A stretch of 56,571 nt of DNA. Origin: CAZWKX01 sp964614095 (GTDB lineage: Bacteria; Actinomycetota; Acidimicrobiia; Spongiisociales; UBA11373). Where the stretch lies: assembly GCA_964614095.1 (NCBI GenBank), contig CAZTJO010000011.1, positions 1 through 56,571 on the forward strand, written 5' to 3'. The position numbers and the translations under genes are program-made. Below the pieces are notes generated by a model. The model had not been told where the DNA came from. It did no database searches and saw only the letters and a list, made by a program, of their open reading frames with translations. Positions 26,697 to 35,199 of the stretch are shown here, piece after piece. Each line of letters starts with the position of its first letter. Position 1 is the stretch's first letter.

Positions 26697-27182
26697 GTGG
26701 CGAACATGGGCGAGTTCGAGATCTACGCCGTCGACGTGGAGCAGATCCGGCCGCTTCGCCGGGCTCTGCTGCGCCCCCATCAGGGTGTCGAGCAGCTCGT
26801 CTACCCGGGAGATGACGCGCCGTGTGCCCTCCACGTGGGTGGATACCGGCACGGCCACCTGGTGGGCATCGCCTCGGTGTTCCCCCGCCCGCTGCCCGGA
26901 AGGCCCGGCCCGGACGTATGGCAAGTGCGGGGTATGGCGGTGGAGTACGGCCACCGCGGCCACGGCCTCGGTGGGCTCATGCTCCATCGCTGCATCGAAC
27001 ACGCCCGGGCCGAGGGTGGCCGCGTCGTATGGTGCAACGCCCGGGCCGGCTCTCTCGGCTTCTACCGGCGCTACGGATTCCGCCGGGAGGGTGACCCCTT
27101 CGAACTGCCCGACATCGGGCCGCACTACCGCATGTTCCTCGACATCAACGGCAGCTGGATGGGCGCCCCGGCAAACGAATAG
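26697..27182 (+). CDS. GNAT-family N-acetyltransferase
   Basis: A 161-aa GNAT protein with acetyl-CoA-binding motif A, QVRGMAVEYGHRGHGLGGLM, and motif B NARAGSLGFYRRYGFRREGD. The N-terminal section (IRPLRRALLRPHQ) is common in small acetyltransferases acting on unidentified amines. Starts at GTG 26697 or ATG 26706. Convergent with the candidate RNA at 27195-27400. Confidence 0.85.
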   Translation: MANMGEFEIYAVDVEQIRPLRRALLRPHQGVEQLVYPGDDAPCALHVGGYRHGHLVGIASVFPRPLPGRPGPDVWQVRGMAVEYGHRGHGLGGLMLHRCIEHARAEGGRVVWCNARAGSLGFYRRYGFRREGDPFELPDIGPHYRMFLDINGSWMGAPANE

Positions 27183-27194
27183 GGCTGCTGCAGG

Positions 27195-27400
27195 CGCGTG
27201 AAGGCCCGGAGACACTTCGGCGTATCACGCCGCCGTGAGAGGACCAGCTCACGGATCTCCGGGCCTCGGTGGTCCGGGTTTGGAGTCGCCACCTGCTCGA
27301 GTTGCCCCGGGAAGCGGCCACCCCGTGATGGCCGCTTAGCGCCCGACCACCTCCGGGGTCCTGCAAAAACTGCTACTCACTTCTGGACCACCTCCTCTCT
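27195..27400 (-). ncRNA. candidate structured RNA with possible 14-aa leader ORF
   Basis: In a 279-bp gene-free stretch, several perfect helices stack. A 10-bp stem (27203-27212 with 27256-27265) encloses a 6-bp hairpin (27218-27232) and a 7-bp hairpin (27233-27254). A 9-bp hairpin (27312-27320 with 27329-27337) sits inside CCCCGG/CCGGGG. GGTGGTC 27268-27274 pairs with 27345-27351. On the minus strand a promoter-like TTGAGG-18-TACGAT (27441-27412) precedes it, and AGGAGG precedes a 14-codon ORF from GTG 27380 to TAA. I cannot name a family; it is not RNase P, tmRNA, SRP or a T-box by their core motifs. Strand and ends are uncertain. Confidence 0.45.
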
Positions 27401-27461
27401 CCGGTGGCAGAATCGTAGCCATCACCTGCGGGAATCCTCAAGCTCCGCGCCACACCTCGGC

Positions 27462-27944
27462 TCACAGCAGATCGCGGGGAAGGACCTGCATGGTGGTGAA
27501 GGTGTAATAACAGTTGGTGCGCTGCACGGCACTGAGCCTTCCGGCATCAAAAACCCTGGAGCCCTCATTCAGGAACCGCACCACCGGCTCGATCTGAGTG
27601 TGAGGGATATTCCCCACCCTGACCTTGTACCCATCGGCAAACCGAAAGAGAGCGCTGTCGAACAGAGGCCCGCGGCGAACGGTCACGTCGTTGAGGTTCC
27701 CGACGGGGTACTCGCGGCGCTCCTTCTCTCTGCCGCCGCCGAGGCTCCGCCTGGAGAGCACAATCTTGTCCTTCAGAAACAACACCACAAAGGGCCTGTT
27801 CCCTCCAAAAAGCCGGTTCCAGAACGAAACCTTGATTCCGGTGATGCCGTACTGCGGACGCCCTTCCTCGGGCAGGCCGTCCAAGTGCTCCTGCACGGTC
27901 ACGAGGTCGTTGGGCTTGAGCTCCTTCCAGACACGTTTGACCAT
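27462..27944 (-). CDS. hypothetical protein, possible PH-like domain
   Basis: A 160-aa soluble basic protein. Residues 40-130 alternate beta strands (FVVLFLKDKIVLSRR, YPVGNLNDVTVRR, ALFRFADGYKVRVG) and end in a helix (IEPVVRFLNEGS), which is the layout of bacterial PH-like domains; this is a fold guess only. ATG 27944 has GAGAGGAG upstream. The candidate RNA promoter lies just beyond its 3' end on the same strand. Confidence 0.6.
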   Translation of the reverse strand: MVKRVWKELKPNDLVTVQEHLDGLPEEGRPQYGITGIKVSFWNRLFGGNRPFVVLFLKDKIVLSRRSLGGGREKERREYPVGNLNDVTVRRGPLFDSALFRFADGYKVRVGNIPHTQIEPVVRFLNEGSRVFDAGRLSAVQRTNCYYTFTTMQVLPRDLL

Positions 27945-28168
27945 TCGGTGCTCCTCTCGGTGAGTCGGGGCCGCGTTCTAGGCGAGGCGTGCCCCCATGG
28001 TACTTGTGCCGACACCTGCTTCTCCTGCCCGCGAGTCGCCGCGGGGAAGCCGCCCCTGAGGCGGCGCGGCCGGCAGCCGGCGGGTGATGGTCGAGCCCGC
28101 ATCAAGCTGAGCGTTCGGGAACGAACTCGAAAAGACGGGGAAACGGGCGAAGGGCTGGCCCAACCGAC
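27945..28168. other. intergenic, GC-rich inverted repeats
   Basis: No gene seen. GCCGCC 28049-28054 pairs with GGCGGC 28060-28065, and GCCGGC-A-GCCGGC repeats follow at about 28069-28081. Loosely resembles the extragenic palindrome seen at 3577 and 4889 but is not a clear copy. Could end transcription from the small gene at 28169-28348. Confidence 0.4.
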
Positions 28169-28348
28169 TCAGGCCTTGGGCGGCGGTACGGGGATACGCG
28201 CCGGCTGCGGCTTCGGCTGAAAATGCCGCCAGCAGTATTGATGCTTGTTGTACTGGGAGATGATCGTCTTACACCCGCGATGGGCACAAAGACGACCTTC
28301 CTCGTACGTCTTCTTGGGCCGTCGTCCGGCCACCTGCTTGATGCTCAC
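28169..28348 (-). CDS. small Cys/His zinc-finger-like protein, probably leaderless
   Basis: A 59-aa basic protein: Lys/Arg-rich N-terminus (VAGRRPKKTYEEG), then Cys-x4-Cys (CAHRGC), CW and a final His (CWRHF), a plausible single zinc site, and a Pro-rich tail. GTG 28348 is immediately preceded on the minus strand by CATAAATATAGG, which looks like a -10 element placed so that the transcript starts at or next to the GTG; leaderless messages are common in actinobacteria. The longer frame to 28486 overlaps the divergent dehydrogenase start and is not used. Possible nucleic-acid-binding protein. Confidence 0.6.
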   Translation of the reverse strand: MSIKQVAGRRPKKTYEEGRLCAHRGCKTIISQYNKHQYCWRHFQPKPQPARIPVPPPKA

Positions 28349-28458
28349 CCTATATTTATGCCACAGTTTGCCGCGTTCGGCAAAGTCGGCCGGGTCCGGC
28401 GACGGTGCCGTTTCCCTCCCCAGCACGCGCCTGGTGCCGAACGCGGTACCGTCGGGAC

Positions 28459-29454
28459 ATGCACGCCGAGCTGCTGCGCACTCCAAGGCCCATCGAGACC
28501 CATCCCCTCAAGACGGAATCGTTGCCGGATGTTGTGCCGCAGCCCGGCGAGCTGGCACTGCAGGTATCCACCTGCGGGGTGTGCCGCACCGACCTGCAGC
28601 TCGTCGAGGGCGATCTCGAGGCAAGACGCCTGCCCATAATCCCCGGTCACCAGACGGTGGGCCAAGTGATCGCTGTAGGCGAGGGAGTCTCGGGATGGCG
28701 GGTGGGCGATCGGGCCGGGGTCGGCTGGTTCGGCGGCTCCTGTGGTCGGTGTGACAGCTGCATTGCCGGACGCGAGAACCTCTGCGCCGACGCCGTCTTC
28801 AACGGCTGGGACCGCGACGGCGGCTACGCGACGCAGGCCACGGTCCGAGCCGAGGCTGCGGTCCGGCTCCCCGAGGGTTTCACCGACCTCGACGCCGCCC
28901 CGCTCCTCTGCGGCGGCGTTATCGGCTACCGGGCGCTCAAGGTTTCGGGAATCCAGCCCGGCGGACGCCTGGGGCTCTACGGCTTCGGCGCCTCCGCTCT
29001 CCTCGCCATCCAAGTCGCTGTACATTGGGGAATCGAGGTGTACGTGGCCACCCGCTCGCCGGCCGAGCAGCAGCGCGCCATGGACCTCGGGGCGGTGTGG
29101 GCCGGCTCATACGACGACTCGCCGCCGGTACCGCTCAACGCCGCCGTCACCTTTGCCCCCGTCGGGGAGGTGGTGGTAGCCGCGCTGGAGGCGCTCGATC
29201 GGGGCGGCGTAGTCGCGGTCAATGCAATCCACCTCGACTGCATCCCCGAATTCCCCTATCACCTGTTGTGGTGGGAGCGCCAGCTGCGCACCGTGGCCAA
29301 CTTCACCATGCAGGACGCCGAGGAGTTCATTGCCCTGGCCGCCGAGATCCCGATCCGAACCATCGTGGAGACCTACAACCTCAACGAAGCTAACAATGCA
29401 CTCGCCGACCTCAAGGCGGGCCGGGTGAACGGCGCCGCCGTGCTCATCGTGTGA
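28459..29454 (+). CDS. zinc-dependent alcohol dehydrogenase (MDR family)
   Basis: A 331-aa medium-chain dehydrogenase. The catalytic zinc site is CGVCRTDLQ (Cys) with GHQTVG (His), the structural zinc site is four cysteines in CGRCDSCIAGRENLC, and the nucleotide-binding loop is LYGFGASALL. The loop GASA differs from the usual GLGG. Oxidises or reduces an alcohol/aldehyde with NAD(P)H; substrate unknown. ATG 28459 (MHAELLRTPRP) is preferred over 28405. Its stop codon is 75 bp before the first radical SAM gene, which could be cotranscribed. Confidence 0.9.
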   Translation: MHAELLRTPRPIETHPLKTESLPDVVPQPGELALQVSTCGVCRTDLQLVEGDLEARRLPIIPGHQTVGQVIAVGEGVSGWRVGDRAGVGWFGGSCGRCDSCIAGRENLCADAVFNGWDRDGGYATQATVRAEAAVRLPEGFTDLDAAPLLCGGVIGYRALKVSGIQPGGRLGLYGFGASALLAIQVAVHWGIEVYVATRSPAEQQRAMDLGAVWAGSYDDSPPVPLNAAVTFAPVGEVVVAALEALDRGGVVAVNAIHLDCIPEFPYHLLWWERQLRTVANFTMQDAEEFIALAAEIPIRTIVETYNLNEANNALADLKAGRVNGAAVLIV

Positions 29455-29528
29455 GCCGCCGGCCCGGGCCGCAGGACCCGCCGCTGCGGCCCGCCCTTGC
29501 CCACGGCCCCCGACTGAGGCAAGATCGT

Positions 29529-30611
29529 GTGGTGGATTCCGTCGTAGCGACGCGGTACTGGCACCGCCGCGAGGATGGGCGCGTCCAGTGTGATCTCTGT
29601 CCCCGGGCGTGCAAGCTGCGCGCCGGACAACACGGCCTCTGTTTGGTGCGGGAGTGCCGAGGCGACGAGATCGTGCTGACCACCTACGGTCAAACGAGCG
29701 GCCTCCAGATAGATCCCATCGAGAAGAAGCCACTCTTCCACTACCTTCCCGGCAGCAAGGTGCTCTCGTTCGGCACCGCCGGCTGCAACCTGGCGTGCCG
29801 CTTCTGTCAGAACTGGCGGATCTCGAAGGCCCGCAAGGCCGAAGTGCTCGTCGAGGAGGCGGCGCCGGAGGCCGTAGCCCGAGCCGCTGAGGCAAGGGGC
29901 TGCCGGAGCGTGGCCTTCACCTACAACGAGCCGGTCATCTACCTCGAGTACGCGGTGGACGTGGCCACAGCCTGCCACGACCTCGGCATCGGCACGGTGG
30001 CCGTCACCGCAGGGTACGTGAACCCGGAGCCCCGCCTGGAGTTCTTCTCGCACATCGATGCAGCCAACATCGACCTCAAGGCGTTCGACGACAACTTCTA
30101 CCGGCGCTTCTGCGGCGGCCGGCTCCAGCCCGTGCTCAAAACCCTGGAGTATGTGGCAAAGGAGACCAAAACCTGGCTCGAGGTCACCACACTCCTCATT
30201 CCAGGCCTCAATGATTCTCCGGAGGCAGTGTCTGCTCTCAGTGAGTGGGTGTCCGGACACCTCGGCCCGAACACCCCCCTGCATCTCACCGCGTTCCACC
30301 CGGCGTTCCGCATGATCGATCACTCCCCAACCCCTCCCGCCACCTTGACCCGGGCGCGCCAGATTGCCTTATCCGCCGGCCTGCATCACGTCTACACGGG
30401 AAATGTCGACGATGCGACCGGCCAGTCCACCGCGTGCTCCGGATGCGGGACACAAGTCATCGGCCGTAATGGACACAGCCTGCTCTCCTGGAATCTCGAC
30501 GAGTCGGGAAGCTGTCTCGAATGCGGCACCGCCTGTCCCGGGGTCCTCGAGGCGCCCCCCGGACCCCTCGGCGAATGGCGCCACCCGATTCACCTGCCCC
30601 TCTGGCCGTGA
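29529..30611 (+). CDS. AmrS-like radical SAM enzyme (AmmeMemoRadiSam family)
   Basis: A 360-aa radical SAM protein. N-terminal CDLCPRACKLRAGQHGLC is a Cys-rich entry typical of AmrS. The cluster motif Cys-x3-Cys-x2-Cys appears in GTAGCNLACRFCQNW; NEPVIYLEY and ANIDLKAFDDNFYRRFC follow. The C-terminus has two Cys pairs (CSGCG, CLECG). AmrS normally occurs with AmrA (AMMECR1) and AmrB (Memo), neither of which is here; substrate is unknown. Start GTG 29529 (VVDSVVATRYWH) is chosen; GTG 29451 overlaps the dehydrogenase stop but adds a non-conserved Pro-rich leader. Confidence 0.85.
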   Translation: MVDSVVATRYWHRREDGRVQCDLCPRACKLRAGQHGLCLVRECRGDEIVLTTYGQTSGLQIDPIEKKPLFHYLPGSKVLSFGTAGCNLACRFCQNWRISKARKAEVLVEEAAPEAVARAAEARGCRSVAFTYNEPVIYLEYAVDVATACHDLGIGTVAVTAGYVNPEPRLEFFSHIDAANIDLKAFDDNFYRRFCGGRLQPVLKTLEYVAKETKTWLEVTTLLIPGLNDSPEAVSALSEWVSGHLGPNTPLHLTAFHPAFRMIDHSPTPPATLTRARQIALSAGLHHVYTGNVDDATGQSTACSGCGTQVIGRNGHSLLSWNLDESGSCLECGTACPGVLEAPPGPLGEWRHPIHLPLWP

Positions 30612-31558
30612 ACCCCACCGATCGGTTCTTGGCGGAGGATTGGGAGCCGGTCTACCTGGAAGCCCACCGCAACGGAACACTGAGCAACAAGGTGGACCGG
30701 GCCCTCGACGAGCTGGCCGATTGCCGAGCTTGTCCCCGCGACTGCGGGGTAGATCGCATCTCCGGCGACGAGGGCGTCTGCGGCATCGGGCGTTATGCCC
30801 TGGTCAGTAGCGCGTTTCCCCACCTGGGCGAGGAAGAATGCCTGCGCGGGTGGAGAGGATCGGGCACCATCTTTTTTGCTTCGTGCAATCTGCGCTGCGT
30901 CTTCTGCCAGAACTGGGACATCTCTCAGCGCTCGTTGGGCAAAGCCAGCAGCGGCGCCGAGCTGGCAGCCGTCATGTTGGAGCTGCAGGCGGCGGGATGC
31001 CACAACATCAACTTCGTCACCCCGGAGCACGTCGCCCCCCAGGTGGTGGAGGCCATCGGCATGGCGGTGCCGCAAGGACTGCACCTGCCCATCGTCTACA
31101 ACACCTCCGCCTACGACGCCCTCACCTCGCTGCAGCTGCTGGACGGCCTCATCGACATCTACATGCCGGACTTCAAGTTCTGGGAGCCGGAGACGGCCCG
31201 CCGCCTGGCCCGCACCGCCGACTACCCGGATCGGGCTCGCCAGGCCATTGCCGAGATGCATCGTCAAGTGGGCCCGCTGCTGATGGGGACCGATGGCCTG
31301 GCCCGCAGAGGGGTGCTGGTTCGGCATCTCGTCATGCCCGGCCTACTCGCCGAATCCGCCGCCATCTTCTCCTGGCTGGCCGACGAGCTGTCACCCGACA
31401 CATACGTGAACGTGATGGCCCAATACCGGCCCGATTACCGGGTCGGCGAGTCGGAGGAATATGCCGACATCAACCGCCGGACCACCCCCGAGGACATCAG
31501 CGGAGCCTACGAGGCGGCACGCCGGGCCGGGCTGTGGCGGTTTGACAGGCGGGCGTAG
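30608..31558 (+). CDS. radical SAM protein, PflX/COG1313-like
   Basis: A 316-aa radical SAM protein. After CRACPRDCGVDR-SGDEGVCGIG comes the cluster motif SCNLRCVFCQNWDISQ (Cys-x3-Cys-x2-Cys), then NINFVTPEHVAPQV, LIDIYMPDFKFW and VRHLVMPGL, the pattern of putative pyruvate formate-lyase activating-like enzymes. GTG 30608 overlaps the previous stop (GTGA), so it is coupled to the AmrS-like enzyme. No glycyl-radical enzyme lies in the window, so the partner is unknown. Paralogous to its neighbour in general layout but clearly a different subfamily. Confidence 0.85.
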   Translation: MNPTDRFLAEDWEPVYLEAHRNGTLSNKVDRALDELADCRACPRDCGVDRISGDEGVCGIGRYALVSSAFPHLGEEECLRGWRGSGTIFFASCNLRCVFCQNWDISQRSLGKASSGAELAAVMLELQAAGCHNINFVTPEHVAPQVVEAIGMAVPQGLHLPIVYNTSAYDALTSLQLLDGLIDIYMPDFKFWEPETARRLARTADYPDRARQAIAEMHRQVGPLLMGTDGLARRGVLVRHLVMPGLLAESAAIFSWLADELSPDTYVNVMAQYRPDYRVGESEEYADINRRTTPEDISGAYEAARRAGLWRFDRRA

Positions 31559-31670
31559 CGGTATTTGAGGACCACACCTAACCTCTTTGGCACCCCGGTG
31601 AGCCGGAATCCTCAACGGCGGATTAAAACCGTCCAGACGTTGAGATAAGCAGCCGATAAGGGCAAACGAG

Positions 31671-34226
31671 ATGGCTAAATCACGAGTACTTGCACTGTGC
31701 GTCGTCGTCGCCCTGGCCTTCACCGCACCCGCGGCTGCAGAAGACGAAGGCCAGCCCAGCCCCGACAGCGCCCTCACCCTCACCAGCTTCAATGAATCCC
31801 CCGGGTGCGATGGACCCGACGGGGTCCGTGGCCCATTCGCCACCACTGCGGGAGACCTGCCGCGTTCGGAGGCCATCCTGGGACCATGGGGTGACTTCTA
31901 CGGCCGCACCATCGGTGACGTACGCGACAACCTTGTTGCCATGCAGCTGCCCATGGGCAGCCATCCCGCCACCGTCTACGTGCACGAGCGGGTCGCCCCG
32001 GCGCTGCAGCTGGTGATCGACAACCTGCGCGCCGAAGAAGCCAGGGGCAACTACTACGAAATCCGCTGGTGGGACACGTGGTCGTATCGAGCCGCCACCG
32101 TTCCGCCCAACCGCCATCTCTCCTTCCATGCGGTCGGCGCCGCCATCGACATCAACTCCACCACCAACCCGTACCGCCGCGATAACGTGCTCATCACCGA
32201 CATGCCCGATTGGTTCGTGCGGGCTTGGACCGATGCCGGCTGGTGCTGGGGCGGCGACTGGCAAACCATCAAAGACCCAATGCACTTCTCCTGGCAGGGC
32301 CCACTGCTGACCCCCGACTACAACGAACCGCAGCCGATCCCTCCGAGCACCGCCTCGGCGAATTTCGAACGCGCCGTCACCTTCACCACCGGCGCCGGCA
32401 CCGCTCCCGACGATGCCGTTGATCTCGTCGTCGACATCGATCGGGACGGCGCACCGGACGCAGTGCGCGTCAGCCCGTGGACGCTGTCGGGCAATGTCGG
32501 CATCGAGGCATGCAAGGCGATGCATGGATTCGAGACGTGCTGGACCTCTTCGGCCACAGCTCGCCCGCCGAGTGATGGGGCAACCCTGCTTCTCGCCGAC
32601 GGCACCGCCAACGGCAGACCCGATCTATGGGAGATCCGCGACTCCGGCGATTACCTGCAGATCTTCCTCCACACCTACGCCTCCAACTACAGCCAACGCC
32701 AACGATTGACGACGGTATCGATCCCCTCGGCGGCCGGCGCCGAATACCTGGTGGCCGATCACAATCGTGATGGGCATGCCGATCTCTATGTGATCGTGCC
32801 CGGCAATCCCACCACCGTCGATGTCTGGAGGGGGCCCAACCTCAACCGGCGCATCGTCGCCGCGACCATTCCCGTGGCCGCCGACGGCACCTGGCAGTTT
32901 GCCCTCGGGAAGCGGGACGCAGACGCCATTCCCGACCTGTTCGTGCTCTCACCCGATCAACCGGCCCGCCTCACCACGTTCTCCGGGAACAGCGGCTTTG
33001 CCGGCAGCGGAGAGACCGTCACCACCACGATCAGCGGCCACGACGGCACCATGCAGACCGGTGATCTGGACGGTGATGGCCGCGACGATCTCTACTTCTA
33101 CGACAGCAACGGGAGCCTCACCGTCTACCTCGGCGGTGATCGGGGCTCAACTCCCCGGGCCGACCTCATCTACTGGTTCTATGAGGGCCACAATCCCCAT
33201 TGGACATTCGGCAGCGGGTGCCCAGAGAATGTGGATAACGTCGCCGGCACGGTGCAGGTCGCAGCCGGAGGCGGCGCCTCGGCGGCCCTGTACTACAACC
33301 CGATTACTCGCCGCTGGATCGTGGCCGGATCCATGCCGCAGTACTGGCAGAGGAACCTCAGATACGAGGGCATCGACCTAGAGACATTCGTCATCGGTGG
33401 CCAGACCGTCTTTGCCGCTGCCGAGGACCGCGGCAGCAGAACACGCGTCCGCCTCTTCGCCTATACCGGACTGGGCGTTGGTGGGGTCGCCTTCGGCGCC
33501 ATCGCCAATCCCGAGGATCTTCTCAGCACAGAGATCGGGGGCACCCCGGCGCTCGGCATCCTCTACGACGACCGCTCCGGCAATAGTGTGCTGGTCTTCC
33601 GTGATGTAAACAGCCGCCGGCTCGGCCGCATCAACCTGCCGGCATTCGACGGCACGGAAGCAACCCCCCTGGGCGATGTGGACGGTGACGGCGCCGTCGA
33701 CTTCGCCGTGCTGGGTGTGGGCGAGAGCGGCCCGGCCGTGAGAGTCGTCGCCCTGGACGGCACGCTGCTCTCCGAGGCCGGACTGGCAACAGCAATGACC
33801 GTCTCCGACCTCACCGCCCTCGCCGGCCCCGAGGATCAAGGTCCACGCTATGCCCTGCTGCTCCATGACGCGGCCAACGGCCAAACCCAAGTCTGGATCA
33901 TGGACGCCGCCACCGGCACCCCCGTCACCGTCCAACAGGTCCCCACATCGTACGAGGTGGCCATGACCACGATGGGAGAAGATGTTGTGGTCGCCTACCG
34001 GCGCCGCGGTAGCGGGGCGGTACACGTGCGTATGCTCGACACGGCCACCGGCGAGCGGAACTTCCGCAGGCGATCCGCCGTCGACTTCGGCCCCGAATCA
34101 CTCGTGTACTCGCCCGACACCGGACTTGTGATCGGCGGACGGCGCGTCAGCGACGGCGCGGTGCAGGTCGACCTCAGAAACAACGTCGGCAAGCTCAGGT
34201 GGCGAACGCAGTACCTGATGAGCTAG
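31671..34226 (+). CDS. secreted M15-type peptidase with FG-GAP/VCBS-like repeats
   Basis: An 851-aa secreted protein with a signal peptide (residues 1-23, VVVALAFTAPAAA). Residues about 75-220 form a D-Ala-D-Ala carboxypeptidase/VanY-type (M15) domain: the zinc motif HLSFHAVGAAIDIN (S-x-H-x6-D near residues 148-160) and DPMHFSW near 203, which would cleave peptidoglycan stem peptides. The remaining 600 residues repeat FG-GAP/integrin-like blades with Ca-binding Asp loops (DIDRDGAPD, DHNRDGHAD, DLDGDGRDD, DVDGDGAVD), probably a beta propeller for surface binding. Followed by a hairpin at 34227-34241. Targets may be its own wall or other bacteria; this is inference. Confidence 0.82.
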   Translation: MAKSRVLALCVVVALAFTAPAAAEDEGQPSPDSALTLTSFNESPGCDGPDGVRGPFATTAGDLPRSEAILGPWGDFYGRTIGDVRDNLVAMQLPMGSHPATVYVHERVAPALQLVIDNLRAEEARGNYYEIRWWDTWSYRAATVPPNRHLSFHAVGAAIDINSTTNPYRRDNVLITDMPDWFVRAWTDAGWCWGGDWQTIKDPMHFSWQGPLLTPDYNEPQPIPPSTASANFERAVTFTTGAGTAPDDAVDLVVDIDRDGAPDAVRVSPWTLSGNVGIEACKAMHGFETCWTSSATARPPSDGATLLLADGTANGRPDLWEIRDSGDYLQIFLHTYASNYSQRQRLTTVSIPSAAGAEYLVADHNRDGHADLYVIVPGNPTTVDVWRGPNLNRRIVAATIPVAADGTWQFALGKRDADAIPDLFVLSPDQPARLTTFSGNSGFAGSGETVTTTISGHDGTMQTGDLDGDGRDDLYFYDSNGSLTVYLGGDRGSTPRADLIYWFYEGHNPHWTFGSGCPENVDNVAGTVQVAAGGGASAALYYNPITRRWIVAGSMPQYWQRNLRYEGIDLETFVIGGQTVFAAAEDRGSRTRVRLFAYTGLGVGGVAFGAIANPEDLLSTEIGGTPALGILYDDRSGNSVLVFRDVNSRRLGRINLPAFDGTEATPLGDVDGDGAVDFAVLGVGESGPAVRVVALDGTLLSEAGLATAMTVSDLTALAGPEDQGPRYALLLHDAANGQTQVWIMDAATGTPVTVQQVPTSYEVAMTTMGEDVVVAYRRRGSGAVHVRMLDTATGERNFRRRSAVDFGPESLVYSPDTGLVIGGRRVSDGAVQVDLRNNVGKLRWRTQYLMS

Positions 34227-34241
34227 CCGCCCGACGGGCGG
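34227..34241 (+). terminator. short GC-rich hairpin after the peptidase gene
   Basis: CCGCCC-GAC-GGGCGG begins directly after the TAG stop. Six perfect pairs and a 3-nt loop, no T tract. Weak terminator candidate. The rest of 34242-34349 shows nothing further. Confidence 0.4.
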
Positions 34242-34349
34242 CCGGTATCACACCACGGACAGGCACAGTCGCGGCGCGGTCCGGATCTGGAGAGCCGGCG
34301 CTCCGCCCCTACAATCACCCACGGCCGGACACAGGCCGCGCCAACACCC

Positions 34350-34422
34350 GCCCCCGTAGCTCAGGGGATAGAGCAACGGTTTCCTAAACCGTGTGTCGCA
34401 GGTTCGATTCCTGCCGGGGGCG
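34350..34422 (+). tRNA. tRNA-Arg (CCT)
   Basis: Complete 73-nt cloverleaf: acceptor GCCCCCG/CGGGGGC, D-stem GCTC/GAGC, anticodon stem ACGGT/ACCGT with loop TTCCTAA (anticodon CCT, codon AGG), T-arm GCAGG-TTCGATT-CCTGC, discriminator G. CCA not encoded. Confidence 0.97.
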
Positions 34423-34434
34423 CCGAACGGTGCC

Positions 34435-35199
34435 CTATCCGGTGCCTCCGTCCCCCTTCGGCTTCCAGGCTTTGATGATGGCGCCGTGCATGCTGTCGAC
34501 CACCTCGTGAGTAGGAACGACCGAAACATCGGCGAAACCGGCGACTTCCAGACCGCTTCGGTACTCGGCAAAACAGAGAGCACCGGCTATGCAGCCCACA
34601 AGGCTGCCGCGCCGGGCTCGATCGACCAAAGTCAGGTGGTCCTCGGCCACGATGTCGCCCACGGCGATACGGCCCCCCGGACGCAACACGCGGTACATCT
34701 CGGCAAAGACCGCGGGCTTCTCCGGGGAGAGGTTGATCACACAGTTGGAGATGATCACATCGATAGACGCATCTGGCAGCGGGATGTCTTCGATGTAACC
34801 CTTCAAAAAACGCACGTTCTTCACGCCGGCTTCCTCCTGGTGCCGGCGGGCCAAGCCAATCATCTCGTCGGTCATGTCGAGCCCGAAGACCTTGCCCGAC
34901 GGTCCCACCCGCCGTGCCGAGAGCAGGACGTCTATGCCACCGCCGGAGCCCAGGTCGAGCACATATTCACCGGGACGCAGCTCGGCGACCGCAGCCGGGT
35001 TCCCGCAACCGAGGCTGGCCACCACGGCACCCTCCGGCAGTTCGTCCACGGCCCCGCCGTACCACGCCGCCCCCGGGCTGGTTTCGACCGCATCGCAGCA
35101 GTCGGCGGCGCCAGCCGAGCGGCAACAATTGGACCGACCGGCCGCGGCGCGGGCGGCCTCGGCGTAGTGGGTGCGAACCTCATCGTGTGGGTCAGCCAC
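34435..35199 (-). CDS. arsM: arsenite methyltransferase ArsM
   Basis: A 254-aa SAM-dependent enzyme that methylates arsenite, a detoxification step. The SAM loop is VLDLGSGGGIDVLL. ArsM markers are SLGCGNPAAVAEL with its Cys at about residue 64, NCVINLSPEKPAVF (conserved Cys), and a C-terminal cysteine in GCIAGALCFAEY. The N-terminal CCRS and DCCD pairs may also bind arsenic. Its start overlaps the arsR stop by 8 bp. No arsC, arsA or Acr3/ArsB pump gene lies in the window, so efflux must be elsewhere or missing. Confidence 0.92.
   Translation of the reverse strand: MADPHDEVRTHYAEAARAAAGRSNCCRSAGAADCCDAVETSPGAAWYGGAVDELPEGAVVASLGCGNPAAVAELRPGEYVLDLGSGGGIDVLLSARRVGPSGKVFGLDMTDEMIGLARRHQEEAGVKNVRFLKGYIEDIPLPDASIDVIISNCVINLSPEKPAVFAEMYRVLRPGGRIAVGDIVAEDHLTLVDRARRGSLVGCIAGALCFAEYRSGLEVAGFADVSVVPTHEVVDSMHGAIIKAWKPKGDGGTG

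Noticed and set aside
27145..27366. 73-aa minus-strand ORF over the candidate RNA
   Set aside because: Arg/Ser-rich sequence that is just the translation of the helix-forming region; starts before and ends inside the GNAT gene's 3' end.
27183..27461. RNase P, tmRNA, SRP RNA or T-box
   Set aside because: I looked for their core motifs (for example GAGGAAAGTCCG of RNase P, T-box AGGGTGG) and found none on either strand.
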